64,000 nt of DNA from positions 50,977,001 to 51,041,000 of the forward strand of contig NC_073645.1 of assembly GCF_029407905.1 (NCBI RefSeq), given 5' to 3'. This document shows positions 30,901 to 42,483 of the stretch, piece after piece. Within the stretch, counting starts at the first letter, position 1, and every line of letters begins with the position of its first letter. Origin of the DNA: Bubalus kerabau (lineage: Eukaryota > Chordata > Mammalia > Artiodactyla > Bovidae). The notes under the pieces are model-generated. The model made no database searches, had not been told where the DNA came from, and was given only the letters and a program-made list of their open reading frames with translations. The translations under genes were made by a program, and so were the position numbers.

Positions 30901-32320
30901 AAGTCATTCAGTGCTCAATGACTAGCGCAGATTTCCTTTGACTCCGCTCGACCCGGAGGGTTTATCGACAACCACTTTGCTGCCGTGAAGCGCTCTATTA
31001 GGGAAGTGTGTCTTCAGGCCACGGGAGGGTGCAGGCAGGCGAGTCGATTCCTCCAGAGGAGGGCTTGGTGGGAAGTCTCCGGCGGCCCCGGCAGGGCGAG
31101 AGGCAACGGAGAGCTGAGAAGATGGAGAGCCAGTTTTAGGGAGGCCCAGCTGGTGGGGGGCGGAGTGGGGGCCCTTCACAAACCCTGGGAAGGTGGACAG
31201 GAGGCAGTGGAGGGAAGGGATGAAGGAATTGGGAATCAGGGTCCTGTTTAAGAGGACTGTTGCGTTCATCTGTGTCTGCCTTCCCGTCAGTTCTCGGGGG
31301 TTTTCAACGGCACTGACTAAGTATTAGGTTACCTTCTGAGCCCCGTGTGCCTCTCCCAGTATCGTGGCCACAGCTTGTCCTCCGCAGGAATAGGGGTGTG
31401 GTGCTCAGGGGGGAAGAGGCTGTAACATCCCCGCCCCTCTGTACTCAACTGTGTGCCCAGAGGCTAAGGACCAACACGGGCCTTTCTGCAGCGAGTCGCC
31501 GCCCAGGCCTGAAAACTGCAGTGAAGGGAAAGGACCAGTTTGGAAATAAACACAGCAAGGCCAGCTGACCGTAATAAAAAAATCTGTGAGTCTCCCATGA
31601 ACAGCTCATGTGAACAACGCATGATGCAGAATCACACAGATGAGAGCAAGCCAGCGTTCCAGCAAAGTGAGAGGTCGAAGCGTCAGGCCATATCCCGTCC
31701 AGGGTCCCTACCTCCCCTCCAGACGTGCTGGGCCAGCCCAGCAGGTGGCTCCACATACCTTGGTGGCTCCAACAAAACAGGGGAGTCCAGCCATGACCCG
31801 GCCAGGGGGCTTCTCCAGCTGCCCCCAGCCAGAGACATTTCCGGTCACTGTCCAGTGAGGAGGGGCGACTGGGAAGGCCCAGAAGACCCCTACGGCTGCA
31901 GCTGCGGTGGGGGACTCAGCAGCAGGCACCGAGTCACGGCAGTGGCCCCTCTGGCTCTGGAGCCAGAGGACCTTTCACCAAGGACTGGGCAGACCGGGTC
32001 ACTTCCTGCAGCTGACCTTGCTCCTGGAAGGTCTGTTTCAGACATGTGCCTGGGGAGGACCGTGGCGTGTGCTGCACGGGTGTCCCGGGCGTGTGCGTCC
32101 CGGATGGACGGTGCACACAGCATTCTGACCAGAGCGCTCGGCTCCGTTAAGACCTCGCAACTCCTTCTTGCTAATAACTGTTACTGGAAATACAGCCACT
32201 GTGAGCTCCAAGGAGCAAAGCACCTTCTCGTCAAATTTCCTCCACATCAGGCGTCTCAGCTGAGTTTTTTTATTTTTTATTCTGATTCTCAAGACTCTCA
32301 AAATTAAATTCAGAGTGTGT
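30901..32320. other. unique GC-rich sequence with a 255-codon open frame
   Basis: No repeat recognised. 31540-32307 on the plus strand is open for 255 codons from an ATG, the longest frame not explained by repeats. It has no signal peptide, membrane segment or domain I know, and other frames overlap it, so I do not call a CDS. A 13/14 CTCF-like motif lies at 31738-31751. Confidence 0.4.
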
Positions 32321-32324
32321 ATGT

Positions 32325-32436
32325 GCATGCATATATATATATATACACATATATGTACATACATATATATTTATGTCATATTTATATATATGTAATATAT
32401 ACACATATATATTTATGTGTATATACACACACATAA
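32325..32436. repeat. TA/CA-rich microsatellite, left of SINE
   Basis: ATATATATATATACACATAT and related words to ATACACACACATAA. Confidence 0.9.
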
Positions 32437-32636
32437 GGGCTTCCCAGGTAAAGCATCCGCCTGTCTGTATAGGAGATGTAAGAGATGCAGGTTCAGTCCC
32501 TGGGTTGGGAAGATCCCCTGGAGAAGGGAATGGTAACCCACTCCCTCTAGCATTCTTACCTGGAGAATCCCATGGACAGAGGAGCCGGGCGGGCTATAGT
32601 CCACAGGGTCACAAAAGAGTCGGACGTGACTGAACA
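32437..32636 (+). mobile_element. Bov-tA SINE inside a microsatellite
   Basis: GGGCTTCCCAGGTAAAGCAT head (short deletion), TTGGGAAGATCCCCTGGAGA, then GTCGGACGTGACTGAACATC. CA/TA repeats lie on both sides (to 32436 and from 32641). Confidence 0.92.
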
Positions 32637-32640
32637 TCCG

Positions 32641-32702
32641 CATGCACACACACCGATACACATATATGTATGTACATACGTGTGGTGTGTTTATACACGT
32701 GT
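32641..32702. repeat. CA/TA/TG microsatellite, right of SINE
   Basis: CATGCACACACACCGATACA then ATATATGTATGTACATACGT. It may be the continuation of 32325-32436 or the SINE's own tail. Confidence 0.85.
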
Positions 32703-33954
32703 ACACATTTTCCCTAGATTGTGTCAGAGTCACAGCAGGGTGGGTGAAGCCCGGAGGGGGACACACGGAGCTGGCTTGTTGCTTTCCTCAAGCCTGAGGT
32801 CATCATCTTACTCCATCTTGCCCCACCATTCAATCCAAGCCTGGTAATTTCCTAGAAAGGCAGGCTTGTCAGCTTAGAGATGTTCAGGCAGAGCCGGGAG
32901 GGCGGGAGAGGGGAGCTCTCTGCTCTTGCAGACGCCGAGGAGGCAGGTTCCCACCCGGGCCGGAATTTGATGTAAGCCGTCTCGGCAGCTTTAGGCCAGG
33001 TTGGCCCCGAGGCCAACGCGTTCCTGTGGACTCACCGCCAGAGAGGAATCCATAAGAGAAGCTTTCCCGGTGGTGACAAAGAGGCGGGGGTGGGCCGCAC
33101 TGTTCACGGGAGCTGGACCCTGGGAGACACAGACACCTGTGACTTTCCAAATGATGAAACTCCTCACGAGGTGCACAGCTGTGTGAACGCGCGCTGCGTC
33201 TGTGCTGGAAACAGTCACTCAAGTTTGAAGAAATCAAAGTCATGGTAAACAGGATCAGATCTTTGCCTGTCTTTCATTCCAGAGAAACAGGAACGCAAGC
33301 AAACATACAGGTCGCCTGTGAGCCCTGACCTTCCACCTCCCTGCAGAGAAAACCTTCTTCCTCTTCCTTCCAAGGCTCACTCTTCAGCGAGGGTCCCCAC
33401 GGCAGGAAACAAACACACTGAGCGATTTCTGTTCCAGGATCTAGGCCTCCCACTTGATTTCATGTCCTTAGGTTCACCAAAATACAAAACACAATCCTTT
33501 GCCTTTTTTTCTGTTGTTCAAGATACGGAAATGAATCGAGGATCGAAGAAATATAAAATGCAATTGTACCCCAAACCTCAGTAGAATGAGAGGGAAGCCT
33601 GTCCCTTCATTTTATTGGAAGGATTAAAGGATTGAGACTTGGTAAGAAAGATGTAAAAATATCGATCATAGTGGAGTACCTATCAGATCAGATGTCAAAA
33701 TATACTCTAAAGCTACAGGCATCAGAATGTAGTGATGTTTTCCCAGGAGAATCAACCACATCAGTGGTCTAGAGTTCAAAAACATGTATGTATCACATGC
33801 TTATTTGTGTAAAGTTATAAAGTGGCATTTCAAAATACACTCTTTAATAAATCTAAGTTACTGGGAAGTTGGCTATCTATTTGAATTAAAACATTTAGAA
33901 CATTCTATATATAATTCATTGTTTAACTCCTAATATTAAAAAGATTTGAATATT
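32703..33954. other. unique sequence, GC-rich then AT-rich
   Basis: GC-richer to about 33200, AT-rich after 33600. No repeats or exon supported. Frames on both strands overlap at 32.88-33.24 kb. Confidence 0.4.
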
Positions 33955-34574
33955 TACAAATATAAAAATAATCAGATAAGCATTTGTATATTGTGAGAAT
34001 AAGAATAGCTTTTGCAAATGCAGTAACCAAGAAGACAAAGATTGGCAGATTTAATAGACAAAGAGATTAGGAGTCAGCCTGTGCAAAGAAGACCTATGAA
34101 TCAATCAGAAAAAGACAAACAATTCAATAGACAAATGTGCAAAATACTTCAACAGCCTCTTCACAAATGAGAAAAATCTAAAAGCCAATTAAACATCAGA
34201 AAAACTGCCTTTTCACATAAATACTGCAGGAAATAAAAATTAAAACTACAATGAGAAGCCACACTGTCCAGATTAGCAAAAATCTACAAGTCTGACAGTA
34301 TCAAATACGGGCAGAGATTCATAAAGCAGGATGTCACATACCCCTGGTTCAAGTACAACTGATACAGTCACACAGGAAGGCAAGGGTATCAGGACCTATG
34401 AAACCCAAGAATGTGATATCCTATAACCAAGAAATTCCATATCCAAGTATATGCCTGGAGAAACTCTTAAAGATGGGAGCAAAATTTATCATATGGTTAC
34501 TTGGAATAGTCACAACTGGGAAAAACCCAAACATTCATCAATCCATAAGTTTAAAAAAAAAAAAAAAAAACTAT

Positions 34575-34655
34575 GGGGACTTCTCTGGTGGTCCAGTGAC
34601 TAATCTCAAGTGCCCACAACTAAAGCCAGAGCAGTCAAATAAATAAAATAAAATA
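34575..34655 (+). mobile_element. truncated CHR-type SINE
   Basis: GGGGACTTCTCTGGTGGTCC AGTG head, then a shortened body, then AAATAAATAAAATAAAAT tail. Most of the body is missing. Confidence 0.68.
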
Positions 34656-34669
34656 TGTGTAGTTATATG

Positions 34670-35430
34670 GTAGAAAGCAAAGAGGAACTAAAGAGCTTCT
34701 TGATGAAGGTGAAAAGGAGAGTGAAAAAGCTGGCTTAAAACACAACATTCAAAAAATAAAGATCAGGGCATCTAGTCCCATCACTTCATGGCAAAGAGAC
34801 AGGGGAAAAAATGGAAACAGTGACAGACTTTATTTTCTTGGGCTCCAAAATCACTGCAGTTGCTGACTAAAACCATGAAATTAAAAGACCCTTGCTCCTT
34901 GGACAAAAAGCTATGACAAACCTAGATGGCATATTAAAGAACAGAGACATTACTTTGCCAACAAAGGTCTGTATACTCAAAGCTATGGTTTTTCTAGTAG
35001 TTATCTACGGATATGAGGGTTGGACCATAAAGAAGGCTGAGTGCCAAAGAGTTGATGTTTTCGAACTGTTGGAGAAGACTCTTGAGAGTCCCTTGGACTG
35101 CAAGGAGATCAAAACAGTCCATCCTAAAGGAAATCAATCTTGAATATTCATTGGAAGGACTGATGCTGAAGCTGAAGCTCCAATACTTTGGCCACCTGAT
35201 TCCAAGAGCTGACTTATTAGAAAAGACCCTGAGGCTGGGAAAGATTGAGGGCAAGAGGAGAAGGGGGTGACCGGGGATGAGATAGTTGGTTGGATGGCCT
35301 CATCGACTCAATGGATGTGAGTCTGAGCAAACTCTAGGAGACAGTGAAGGACAGGGAAGCCTGGCGTGCTGCATGCAGTCCCTGGGGTCACAAAGAGTTG
35401 GACACAACTTAGCAACTGAACAACAGCAAC
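34670..35430 (+). pseudogene. BovB (RTE) reverse-transcriptase pseudogene, C-terminal ~250 codons
   Basis: This is the longest BovB piece in the window (~760 bp). It covers the end of the reverse transcriptase and the C-terminal region up to the LINE 3' tail. Recognisable stretches, in shifting frames, are TLPTKVCILKAMVF, GYEGWTIKKAE, LRVPWTARRSKQSILKEI, KLKLQYFGHL and EKTLRLGKIEGKR. The endonuclease domain and the polymerase catalytic region (YADD box) lie upstream of the truncation. A stop (TAA 34868-34870) and frame changes around 35070-35150 kill the copy. Intact BovB protein copies its own RNA at nicked target DNA and also mobilises Bov-A and Bov-tA SINEs. Here it is inserted in an older L1 next to two CHR SINEs. 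Confidence 0.9.
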
Positions 35431-35473
35431 ATAGTTACGGACCAGTGTGGATGCATCTCAAAATGATCCTGAG

Positions 35474-35690
35474 AGAGCTTCCCTGGTGACCTAGTGGTTA
35501 AGAATCCGCCTGCAGCGGACACAGGTTCAGTCCCTGAACCAGGAAGTTCCCACACACCTCGGGGGAGCTAAGCCGTGTTCCACAGCTACCGAAGCCCGCA
35601 CACTCTGGAGCAGGTGCTCCACAAGAGAGGCCTGCACACCGCAACCAGGGAAAGCCAAAACTTAAAAAGAAATAAAAACTAAAAAGAGAA
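35474..35690 (+). mobile_element. CHR-type tRNA SINE
   Basis: GCTTCCCTGGTGACCTAGTG, GTTAAGAATCCGCCTGCAGC, GGTTCAGTCCCTGAACCAGG, AGCCCGCACACTCTGGAGC, then an A-rich tail (AAAAAGAAATAAAAACTAAA). Nearly full-length; the non-BovA body separates it from Bov-tA. Confidence 0.85.
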
Positions 35691-36169
35691 TTTATTTTTT
35701 ATATGATGGTGAGTTTAGATAAGTACCAACGAAAAGTTACCAATGAAAAGTACCACTCATGAAATTTTAAATGCACACAAAACAATACCAGATACTTTTT
35801 ATAATTATCTATTTTTCCAAGTAAAATATTTAATATGACTTCATAAGATCCATTGTAGTAATTATATACATGTGAGGAGGTAAATAACCTAGGTATGAGT
35901 GATAAAAAGATCAATACTATGTTTATGTTTTCATTTTATGTATAAAATTTTTTAAACTTGAAGTAAATATGTTAAAATTTTATTTCTTGATATTTTCTTA
36001 AATTATTCTTTGTACTTCTCTATAGTTTTTAGATTTTCCATAATTAAAAAATATCATCAGCTCTAATATTTTGTTACCATCGTTAAACCAAATAAATTCA
36101 CACATTGCTGTTTTACCATTTTTTAAGAGTACTAAATTTGGCTATATAAAAAAAGTAAAAATTTTATAC

Positions 36170-36360
36170 AGAAAAAAAAACCATGAACAAATAAAATTCA
36201 CCAGTAACAAATGAAGAAATTACCTTTGCAACATACATTAGGAAGCGTATTCTTAATATATAAAGATTACATTCAGACCAATAAGAAAAAGACATTCCAC
36301 TAGAAAACTAGGCATGAAGAAGAGTAATGCAAAGGCTAACATTTGTTTGCAATAAAGAAA
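36170..36360 (+). mobile_element. L1 fragment, ORF2 end region
   Basis: TTCTTAATATATAAAGATTA, CAATAAGAAAAAGACATTCC and ACTAGGCATGAAGAAGAGTA resemble the end of L1 ORF2 in plus orientation. Confidence 0.5.
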
Positions 36361-37207
36361 TCCCACCTCCACAGGCAGCCCAGGAGGGCATCCGGATGCC
36401 AGAGCACAGCTCACCGGGCTCTGTCGTCTCAGATCAAAAGTCTGGGTGATCCTGTCAACCAGGTCAAACTCAAGGAGAAAGAGAGAAAGAGAAGACCACC
36501 TAGTCCCCCTCACTAAAAAACGAAGAGAGGAAGCAGGGGAACAGGGAAGAAGGATCTTCTGTTTCAGGACTTGCCAGGAAATGTGCATCTCAATCGGGAC
36601 CCATAATACAACTCAGTTCCAACTGGTTTAGGAGAATTCTTGGGTCACATGCCTTACAAGACCAGAGTTGGCCAGGTCCATGAATAACTTTCATCCTGCA
36701 GTCTGGCTCCATCTTTTTATTCTTCTCCTAGCCCTGTTCCTCTAATTAATCCTCTCTGCCTGTCTGGTTTGCCTCATGGCAACAAAATGGCTGCAAAGGA
36801 CCCAGGCCTCTCATCTTCACTGGGCATAGCCCACAGCCCAGAATTTCCAACAAATGTTTGGAGAGTCTCATCAGAGTGACCCGTCTGCCTCTAAAGCATT
36901 AGCTGTGGCCCCAGGATGGATGTATTGACTGCTTGGATGAAGTGTCCTATTCCACTCCCGAAGCCAGGGTTGGAGTTAGTCTCCCTCTGCCATGGGTACC
37001 CCAGTGGAAACAGGGGCCTTCTGGGAAGGAGAAGAGGGGAGTATATCCAGAAGAGACTCACTGGCAGCTCATCAAAAGATGAAAGCTACATGGGGCTTCG
37101 ATTTTCCTTTAACTCAGATTTCAAATCACTTTGCAAATTGAAATGTGTAGCAAACAATTTGTTGACTCTCTTCCCAAGACTGTGAGAGCAAAGAATAGGT
37201 TGCTATG
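36361..37207. other. mostly unassigned; possible old repeat
   Basis: GGGTCACATGCCTTACAAGA, CTCATGGCAACAAAATGGCT and GGGTTGGAGTTAGTCTCCCT look like a diverged mammalian repeat, but I cannot name the family. A purine-rich patch lies at 36472-36500. Confidence 0.35.
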
Positions 37208-37423
37208 CTATGTTGCTTCAGTCGTGTCTGACTCTTTGTGACCCCGTGGACTGCAGCCTGCCAGGCTCCTCTGTCCATGGGATTCTCCAGGCAAGAAGAC
37301 TGGCATCATTTGCCATGACCTTCTCCAGGGGATCTTCCCGGCCCAGAGATCGAACCCACATCTCATTCTGTCTCCTGCATTGACAGGCAGTTTCTTTACC
37401 ACTAGCACCACCTGGGAAGCCCC
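37208..37423 (-). mobile_element. Bov-tA SINE
   Basis: TATGTTGCTTCAGTCGTGTC to CACCACCTGGGAAGCCCC. Full BovA part and tRNA head, with a short insertion (CTCATTCTG near 37363). Confidence 0.93.
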
Positions 37424-38660
37424 TAAAGAGAAGCCCTCACCTACAGGGGAGTCAGAATCCAGGTCCCAACAAGGCTGCTGTCTGTGCTCAAGTCCCAGTG
37501 ACTCCCAGCACCTTCCTCCTTTGCCTTTAGAATGAAAGGGCGAGTTTAAGCATTATTTGCCTTTCTAAATACAAGTTAAAAGATGATATGAATTTCTTTA
37601 TTACTGAAGTCAACAACTTATATTAAAGGTAATTTAGCTCCCAATATTAATTCATAAGAAGGAAAAATTGGGACAATATACCATCAATTTTAAATCACAT
37701 TCTAATGAATTGAAACTTTCCAATTTATAAAACGAGTGCAGTGAGTGAAAACTGAATGATTTAGATATTTGTCAATAATTAAAACCCATTTTAATAAAAC
37801 ATATCTTAAAAAAAAAAAAAAACTTCCCCCAAAGTTTCAAAGAAAACTAGTTGCTTGAAAACATCTCTCAGAGATTTATTCCTTTGGCCAGTCTGTACAT
37901 TCTCTATCATGCTCCATGTTCCGTGTTCTTGATAACCTGGGCAAGATTAAAATTATAATTTTTTTTTTAATTAAAAGGGCTAAAAATAAATCCGCTGGCA
38001 AGACAAAGGTAAAGGTGGTAGATAGACTTTGTATCATACTAATCGAGGAAGAGGCATAGAGAATGAAATAATGAAAATCGGGGGACGGGCAGATGTGAAA
38101 AGTCGTCAGCCCCACACCTGGGGACAGGCAGGTGACTGTACCGTGACCCTTCAGGCACAGTGGGCGCCTGGGCCACGCGCCCTGAGGGGGCTCCCCTGGC
38201 ATGCTTGGCAGGCACCCACCATGCTATTTCCTTTGCCGGGTACAGGGAAATTAATTTGCCATGTGACTGTAGCTTATGCCTTTAAAGAAAAATCATTATT
38301 TTAAATCACCTTTTTTTTTTAGCCTCTCAAAGAGAAGCACTAGAAAAACCTGAAAGTTTCCTAACGATGCAAGACTCATCTATTCTGGGACCTTCCAGTG
38401 CGCACTTCCCAAGGTTCCTTTGAGTCCTGTCTCCATCCGCCGCGTCGGGCTGTCAGCTGTCACTTCTGCCATCATGGTGTCATCTTCTAAAAGTCCTCCC
38501 GGATTCCTTCCAGCGTGGCGCTTCCAGCGGACACGAGCTGGGAAACCGAGATCATTATGAATTGAATGTGAAGGCAGGGTCAGTGGTGATGTGCTTGGCT
38601 CCGCTGCTGGCCCCTGGCGCATTTCTTTCCAGGATTCACAAGTCGTTGCCCTTCCTTCTA
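37424..38660. other. unique sequence
   Basis: AT-rich to about 38000, with A and T runs at 37808-37822 and 37959-37968, then GC-richer. No exon supported. Confidence 0.4.
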
Positions 38661-38664
38661 AGAA

Positions 38665-38830
38665 GCCCGGCGAGCAGTGCAGCCTTGGACTCAACCCTCA
38701 CACTCACTGGCTGGGCAACCTTGAACACAGCTCACTTCATCTCTCGGGGCCTTGGCTTCCTCATCCGTAAAGTGGGGCAAATAGTAGTGCCAACCCCAAC
38801 AGTGGGTATCACACGGGGTGGGCATCTAAG
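38665..38830 (+). mobile_element. MIR SINE
   Basis: GGACTCAACCCTCACACTCA, CTGGCTGGGCAACCTTGAAC, TTGGCTTCCTCATCCGTAAA and GTGGGGCAAATAGTAGTGCC follow MIR order closely. Confidence 0.78.
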
Positions 38831-39149
38831 GGAGCCCCTCCTATCCTGGAGCACAAACACGTGAGTTGCTGTTACTGGGTCAGTAGGGCCAGCAGCGGGT
38901 GGACAGAGGCAAGGGAGGCAAGGAACACATTTAAGCTTCTTAAAAAACTCCTTCCTGGATTAGCAGAACTTCTCAAAGGGAAAAAGAAAGGTTTTTAAAA
39001 TATTTTATGCAATTGAAATTTGTAACTGCTTTAAAGTGTGTAAATTTAAACAAAGTGTTGTAAATACAACAAATCCAAAGCATCTCTCCTTGGTCTCAGT
39101 TCATTGCCAGGCGGGGGGCAGTTTGGGGTGTCCTGCCCGTTCCTTCTAC

Positions 39150-39295
39150 AACCACCCATCGAATATCTGCCTGTGCCAGGGACTGTCCCAGGCACCAAGG
39201 ATCAGAGCCAGCTTCCTGGTGGAGTGTCAGGTCTAGGAGGGCAGACAGATGGCCAAGCAATTATAAATGTGACAAGCACAGCAAAAGGGAGGCGC
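39150..39295 (+). mobile_element. ancient interspersed repeat, family not assigned
   Basis: CTGTGCCAGGGACTGTCCCA, GGCACCAAGGATCAGAGCCA, TCTAGGAGGGCAGACAGATG and CAAGCAATTATAAATGTGAC share layout with 9230-9480 and 51765-51935. Confidence 0.4.
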
Positions 39296-42129
39296 CATTC
39301 ACTGGGACAGAGTAAGCCCGGGACCTCACATCCTCCACTCACTTTACCAGAAATCGGAAGGTGAGTTGACATTGGGTGAGGGGAGGTGGCGGGAGGTGGT
39401 CTAGAGTGGGAGGGGAGAGGTGATGGGGAATGGAGGAAGAGGCCCACACTGCAGGGGGTCCTGAGCGGTCTGGCCTCCCTAATGGAGGATGCAGAGATGG
39501 ATCCTTTGGATCCATCAGGGATCACGCAGTTAGGATCATGCGGGGCTCCATGGCCAGAGAGGGCTTTAGCCCTTTACTCTAAACATCTGGGAAACTATGA
39601 AAAACTAGAACACATACACTTGATGTTTTGCCCGGTTTTATTCATTTACCTGAGACCCTGGGAAAACCAGAGATGTTTGCCTTACCAAGTTCAAGGCAAG
39701 GAAGTTTTCAAGGAAACAATAGAGAATCAGAAGCCGCTGTGGAATGTATTTCCTTGGACATCTACAAATCTGATGAGTATCATTTTCCTAAGTTCATCTT
39801 TCTACCTTAAAGGATAACAATTCCAGAGCCCAGCCAGACTGCGTTCATGGTTCAGGGAGCTCTTTAAGCCCATCTACGTTGGGGGAGAAGTTGAAATCTT
39901 TCCAAAAATGTGAGTGTATAAATTACAGCTGCACAAGACGGGCCTCTTCATGTAATATGCTCTTGTATGAGACCCCGTCTACTCCCTCCGACTCTGAATG
40001 CCTCTTCGCAGGGGTGGGGAGGAATGTTCTCTTTCAAATTCTTCTTCTTCGCTCCTATTTTTCTTTCAAATAGCCTGATGTTTTTTAATTGAGCCCACGC
40101 ACTTTGTGGCCTCCCAACGTTCCCTTTCTCTGGGAATAAGTGCTGCTGTGTCTACTTACAGATCAGGTCCCAGCCAGGGCAGCCGCACTGCCCAAGGTCT
40201 CTCAAAACCCTCTCCATCTTTGAAAAGCACTCATTTCACCTTTTTTTTTTTTTTCTTCCTGGATGAGTGTTTTTCTTTTGCAAAGTAAGAATGGATAAGG
40301 CCGAGAAATCTTTGTGATACTCATCGTGAAAAAAAGGGATGGGAAATTGATCCCAGGGTTTATGCAGCCCTCCTTAGCACCTGCCTCCGCCTCCCGCCTC
40401 CCACCAGAGTCCCTGTGAAGCAGTCGAGTGGGCCATGCTGAACTCGCAGCTTATGCGAATTCTCCTCAACTTTAAGTGAAGCAAAGAGAGTGATTTAAAG
40501 ATGTCCTACTTTCCAAGATCTACAGACTGTCTGCAGAACGTTAAGGGAGATTGGCGATCAGCCCAAAGTGTTTCTCCAAACCACCTCTTAAATATTTCTG
40601 GCCAGAACAATGTATGAGGCCCCCACTGTCATCTCAGAGGGGGGAGGCGGATGCTCTCCTGTTGCTCAGCGCCTCTGTTTGGCCCCAAAGCCCCCAGGTA
40701 CTGTTAAGTTCCACTGTGATCTGATACCCATCTGCCAGACGGGAGCCTTGGGGTGCTTTCAATGCCAAATTTATACAGGCTGATATTTGCATGCAGATAT
40801 GTAGCTAGAAATGAATACTATAATTAGCATCCACAGAATCTGCACGTCTGTCTTCTTTAAGCCCATTGCACAATTTGGGGAAAGAGGCAAGTCATGGGGT
40901 TTTTCCTCATTTGATCAAAAATCATTGTAGGCTTGCCTTGAGGATGGTTCCAGCTAAACTTGATCCTAAATATGAAGACATAGACATCTAGAGATTTGAT
41001 GTTTATTTAGGGAAATTTCATTCTGTCAGAAAGTCGGGAAGGTCGGACACATAAATAAGTAGTAACAGAAGGAGAAATATTCTGCTCCAAAAAGCTCTGG
41101 AGAGGATAAATGAATATAATAATCAAAGGAAACCCATGGTTTCCTATCACCTATGTCAGGTCTTAAATCTGGGTCACAGTCCAGTAATTAGGTGAAACAA
41201 TTAAAACCTGGATGTTTTTGTAAAGGAAACCAGCAAGAATTAATTCAAACTTAATTGAAGTGAGGCAGCCACTCTCTTGGATTGGATTGGCTACGTACAG
41301 ACGAACAAGGGCTTTGCTCCGCTGGAGAAATGGGAGAGGGCTCGGGCAACCCCAGGGACTCCTCACCCCATCACGGCATTCACAGGGAGGCGGGCCGTCC
41401 TGGCGTGAATGAATGCGTCTGAATATGAATCAGGCAAACCTGTAACAGACCAACTCCCGGTGTGTACCTGGACCGGAGATCTTAGAGGCGTTGCTTGTGC
41501 ACACCTGAACCAGATCTGAGAGCCGAAGCGCGTTCTGACTCCTGCATGACCAAGGCCCTGTGACGCTGGTGAAGCACAGCACACAGCTGTCCGGTGCAGC
41601 CTGTTTCACGTGGGGAGCCTGGCTCTGTCCCCGCCTCACCCTCAGCCGGGACCGCTGTCCAGGAGCCCCAAGCCGACCTCTCCGCAGAACGACCCTTGCG
41701 CAGTCTTCCCTTTCCAAGCTCCTCCTTGGACACGACCTCATGACTTTTTTAAACCTGGAGATCTGACAGCTCTTCCTCCTCAACTGGTTGGTAAGCAGGT
41801 CACTTAGATGGAGCTCTAGGCTCTGTATGATGCAGAAACAAAGGGAAATCTTGTGAAAACCAAGTTGAAATAAAAACACAGTATCTTTTGCACAAGGCTG
41901 TACCCAAGAATCTGCTTACAAGCCTCTTCTCCAGATTTAATTTTTCCCTTATTGATCTAGCTTAACCACAGCTCTGCTAAACACGAGGTCCGCGTGCCTG
42001 GGAGAGGGGTCTTCGAGTTGGAAGGAAGGTGCTCCCACTGGAAGTGAGAATGCCAGGTACACCACATGTAAAGATACTCTCCAAACCGACTTGGAAAACC
42101 CCAAACTTCCAAAGCCACGTTACAGAGCC
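39296..42129. other. unique sequence, partly candidate regulatory DNA
   Basis: About 2.8 kb without a recognised repeat. G-rich at 39376-39445; T17-type run near 40238-40254; a perfect octamer ATTTGCAT at 40785-40792 in an AT-rich context. Open frames up to 149 residues (minus, 41430-41879) overlap frames on the other strand and show no domain. Confidence 0.4.
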
Positions 42130-42483
42130 CATTAAGGACTGAATATCTGCTTCCCCCAACCCAGATTCAAATGCCCTAACCCCCAGCCTGATGGCATTAG
42201 GAGGCAGGACCCTTGGGAGTGATTGGGTTATGAGGGTGGACACCCACCCCAATGGGTTTAGGGCTCTTGTAACAGAGGCAGAGGCGAGAATCCTGTCTGA
42301 CCACCGAGGCAGGACACAGCAAGAATACGGCCATCTGCCAGCTGGGCAGAGGTAGGCACCAGACACGGGTCTGCTGCACAGGAGCTTGGACACCCTGGCC
42401 TGCAGAACGGGAGACGTGAAGGCTTCAGGGTAAGCCTCCAGTCTCCAGTAGTTTGATGTAGCTGAGCCCGCAGGCCAGGACAG
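42130..42483 (+). mobile_element. MaLR-type solo LTR (MLT1-like)
   Basis: CAAATGCCCTAACCCCCAGC, CTGATGGCATTAGGAGGCAG, GGTTATGAGGGTGGACACCC, GGGCTCTTGTAACAGAGGCA, GGACACAGCAAGAATACGGC and GCCTCCAGTCTCCAGTAGTT follow the internal order of an MLT1/MST-type LTR. It is an old non-coding remnant of an endogenous retrovirus-like element. No internal coding part is seen. The 184-residue minus-strand open frame over it is antisense LTR. Confidence 0.65.

Larger units (their letters stand above)
33955..36050 (+). mobile_element. ancient L1 3' end carrying three nested insertions
   Basis: Segments 33955-34570 (CACAAATGAGAAAAATCTAA, AACTACAATGAGAAGCCACA, AATAGTCACAACTGGGAAAA), 35431-35473 (TGGATGCATCTCAAAATGAT) and about 35691-36050 (T-rich terminal part with TTTTTAGATTTTCCATAATT) are collinear with an L1M 3' end. 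Between them lie CHR, BovB and CHR. An A18 run is at 34553-34570. Confidence 0.62.
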
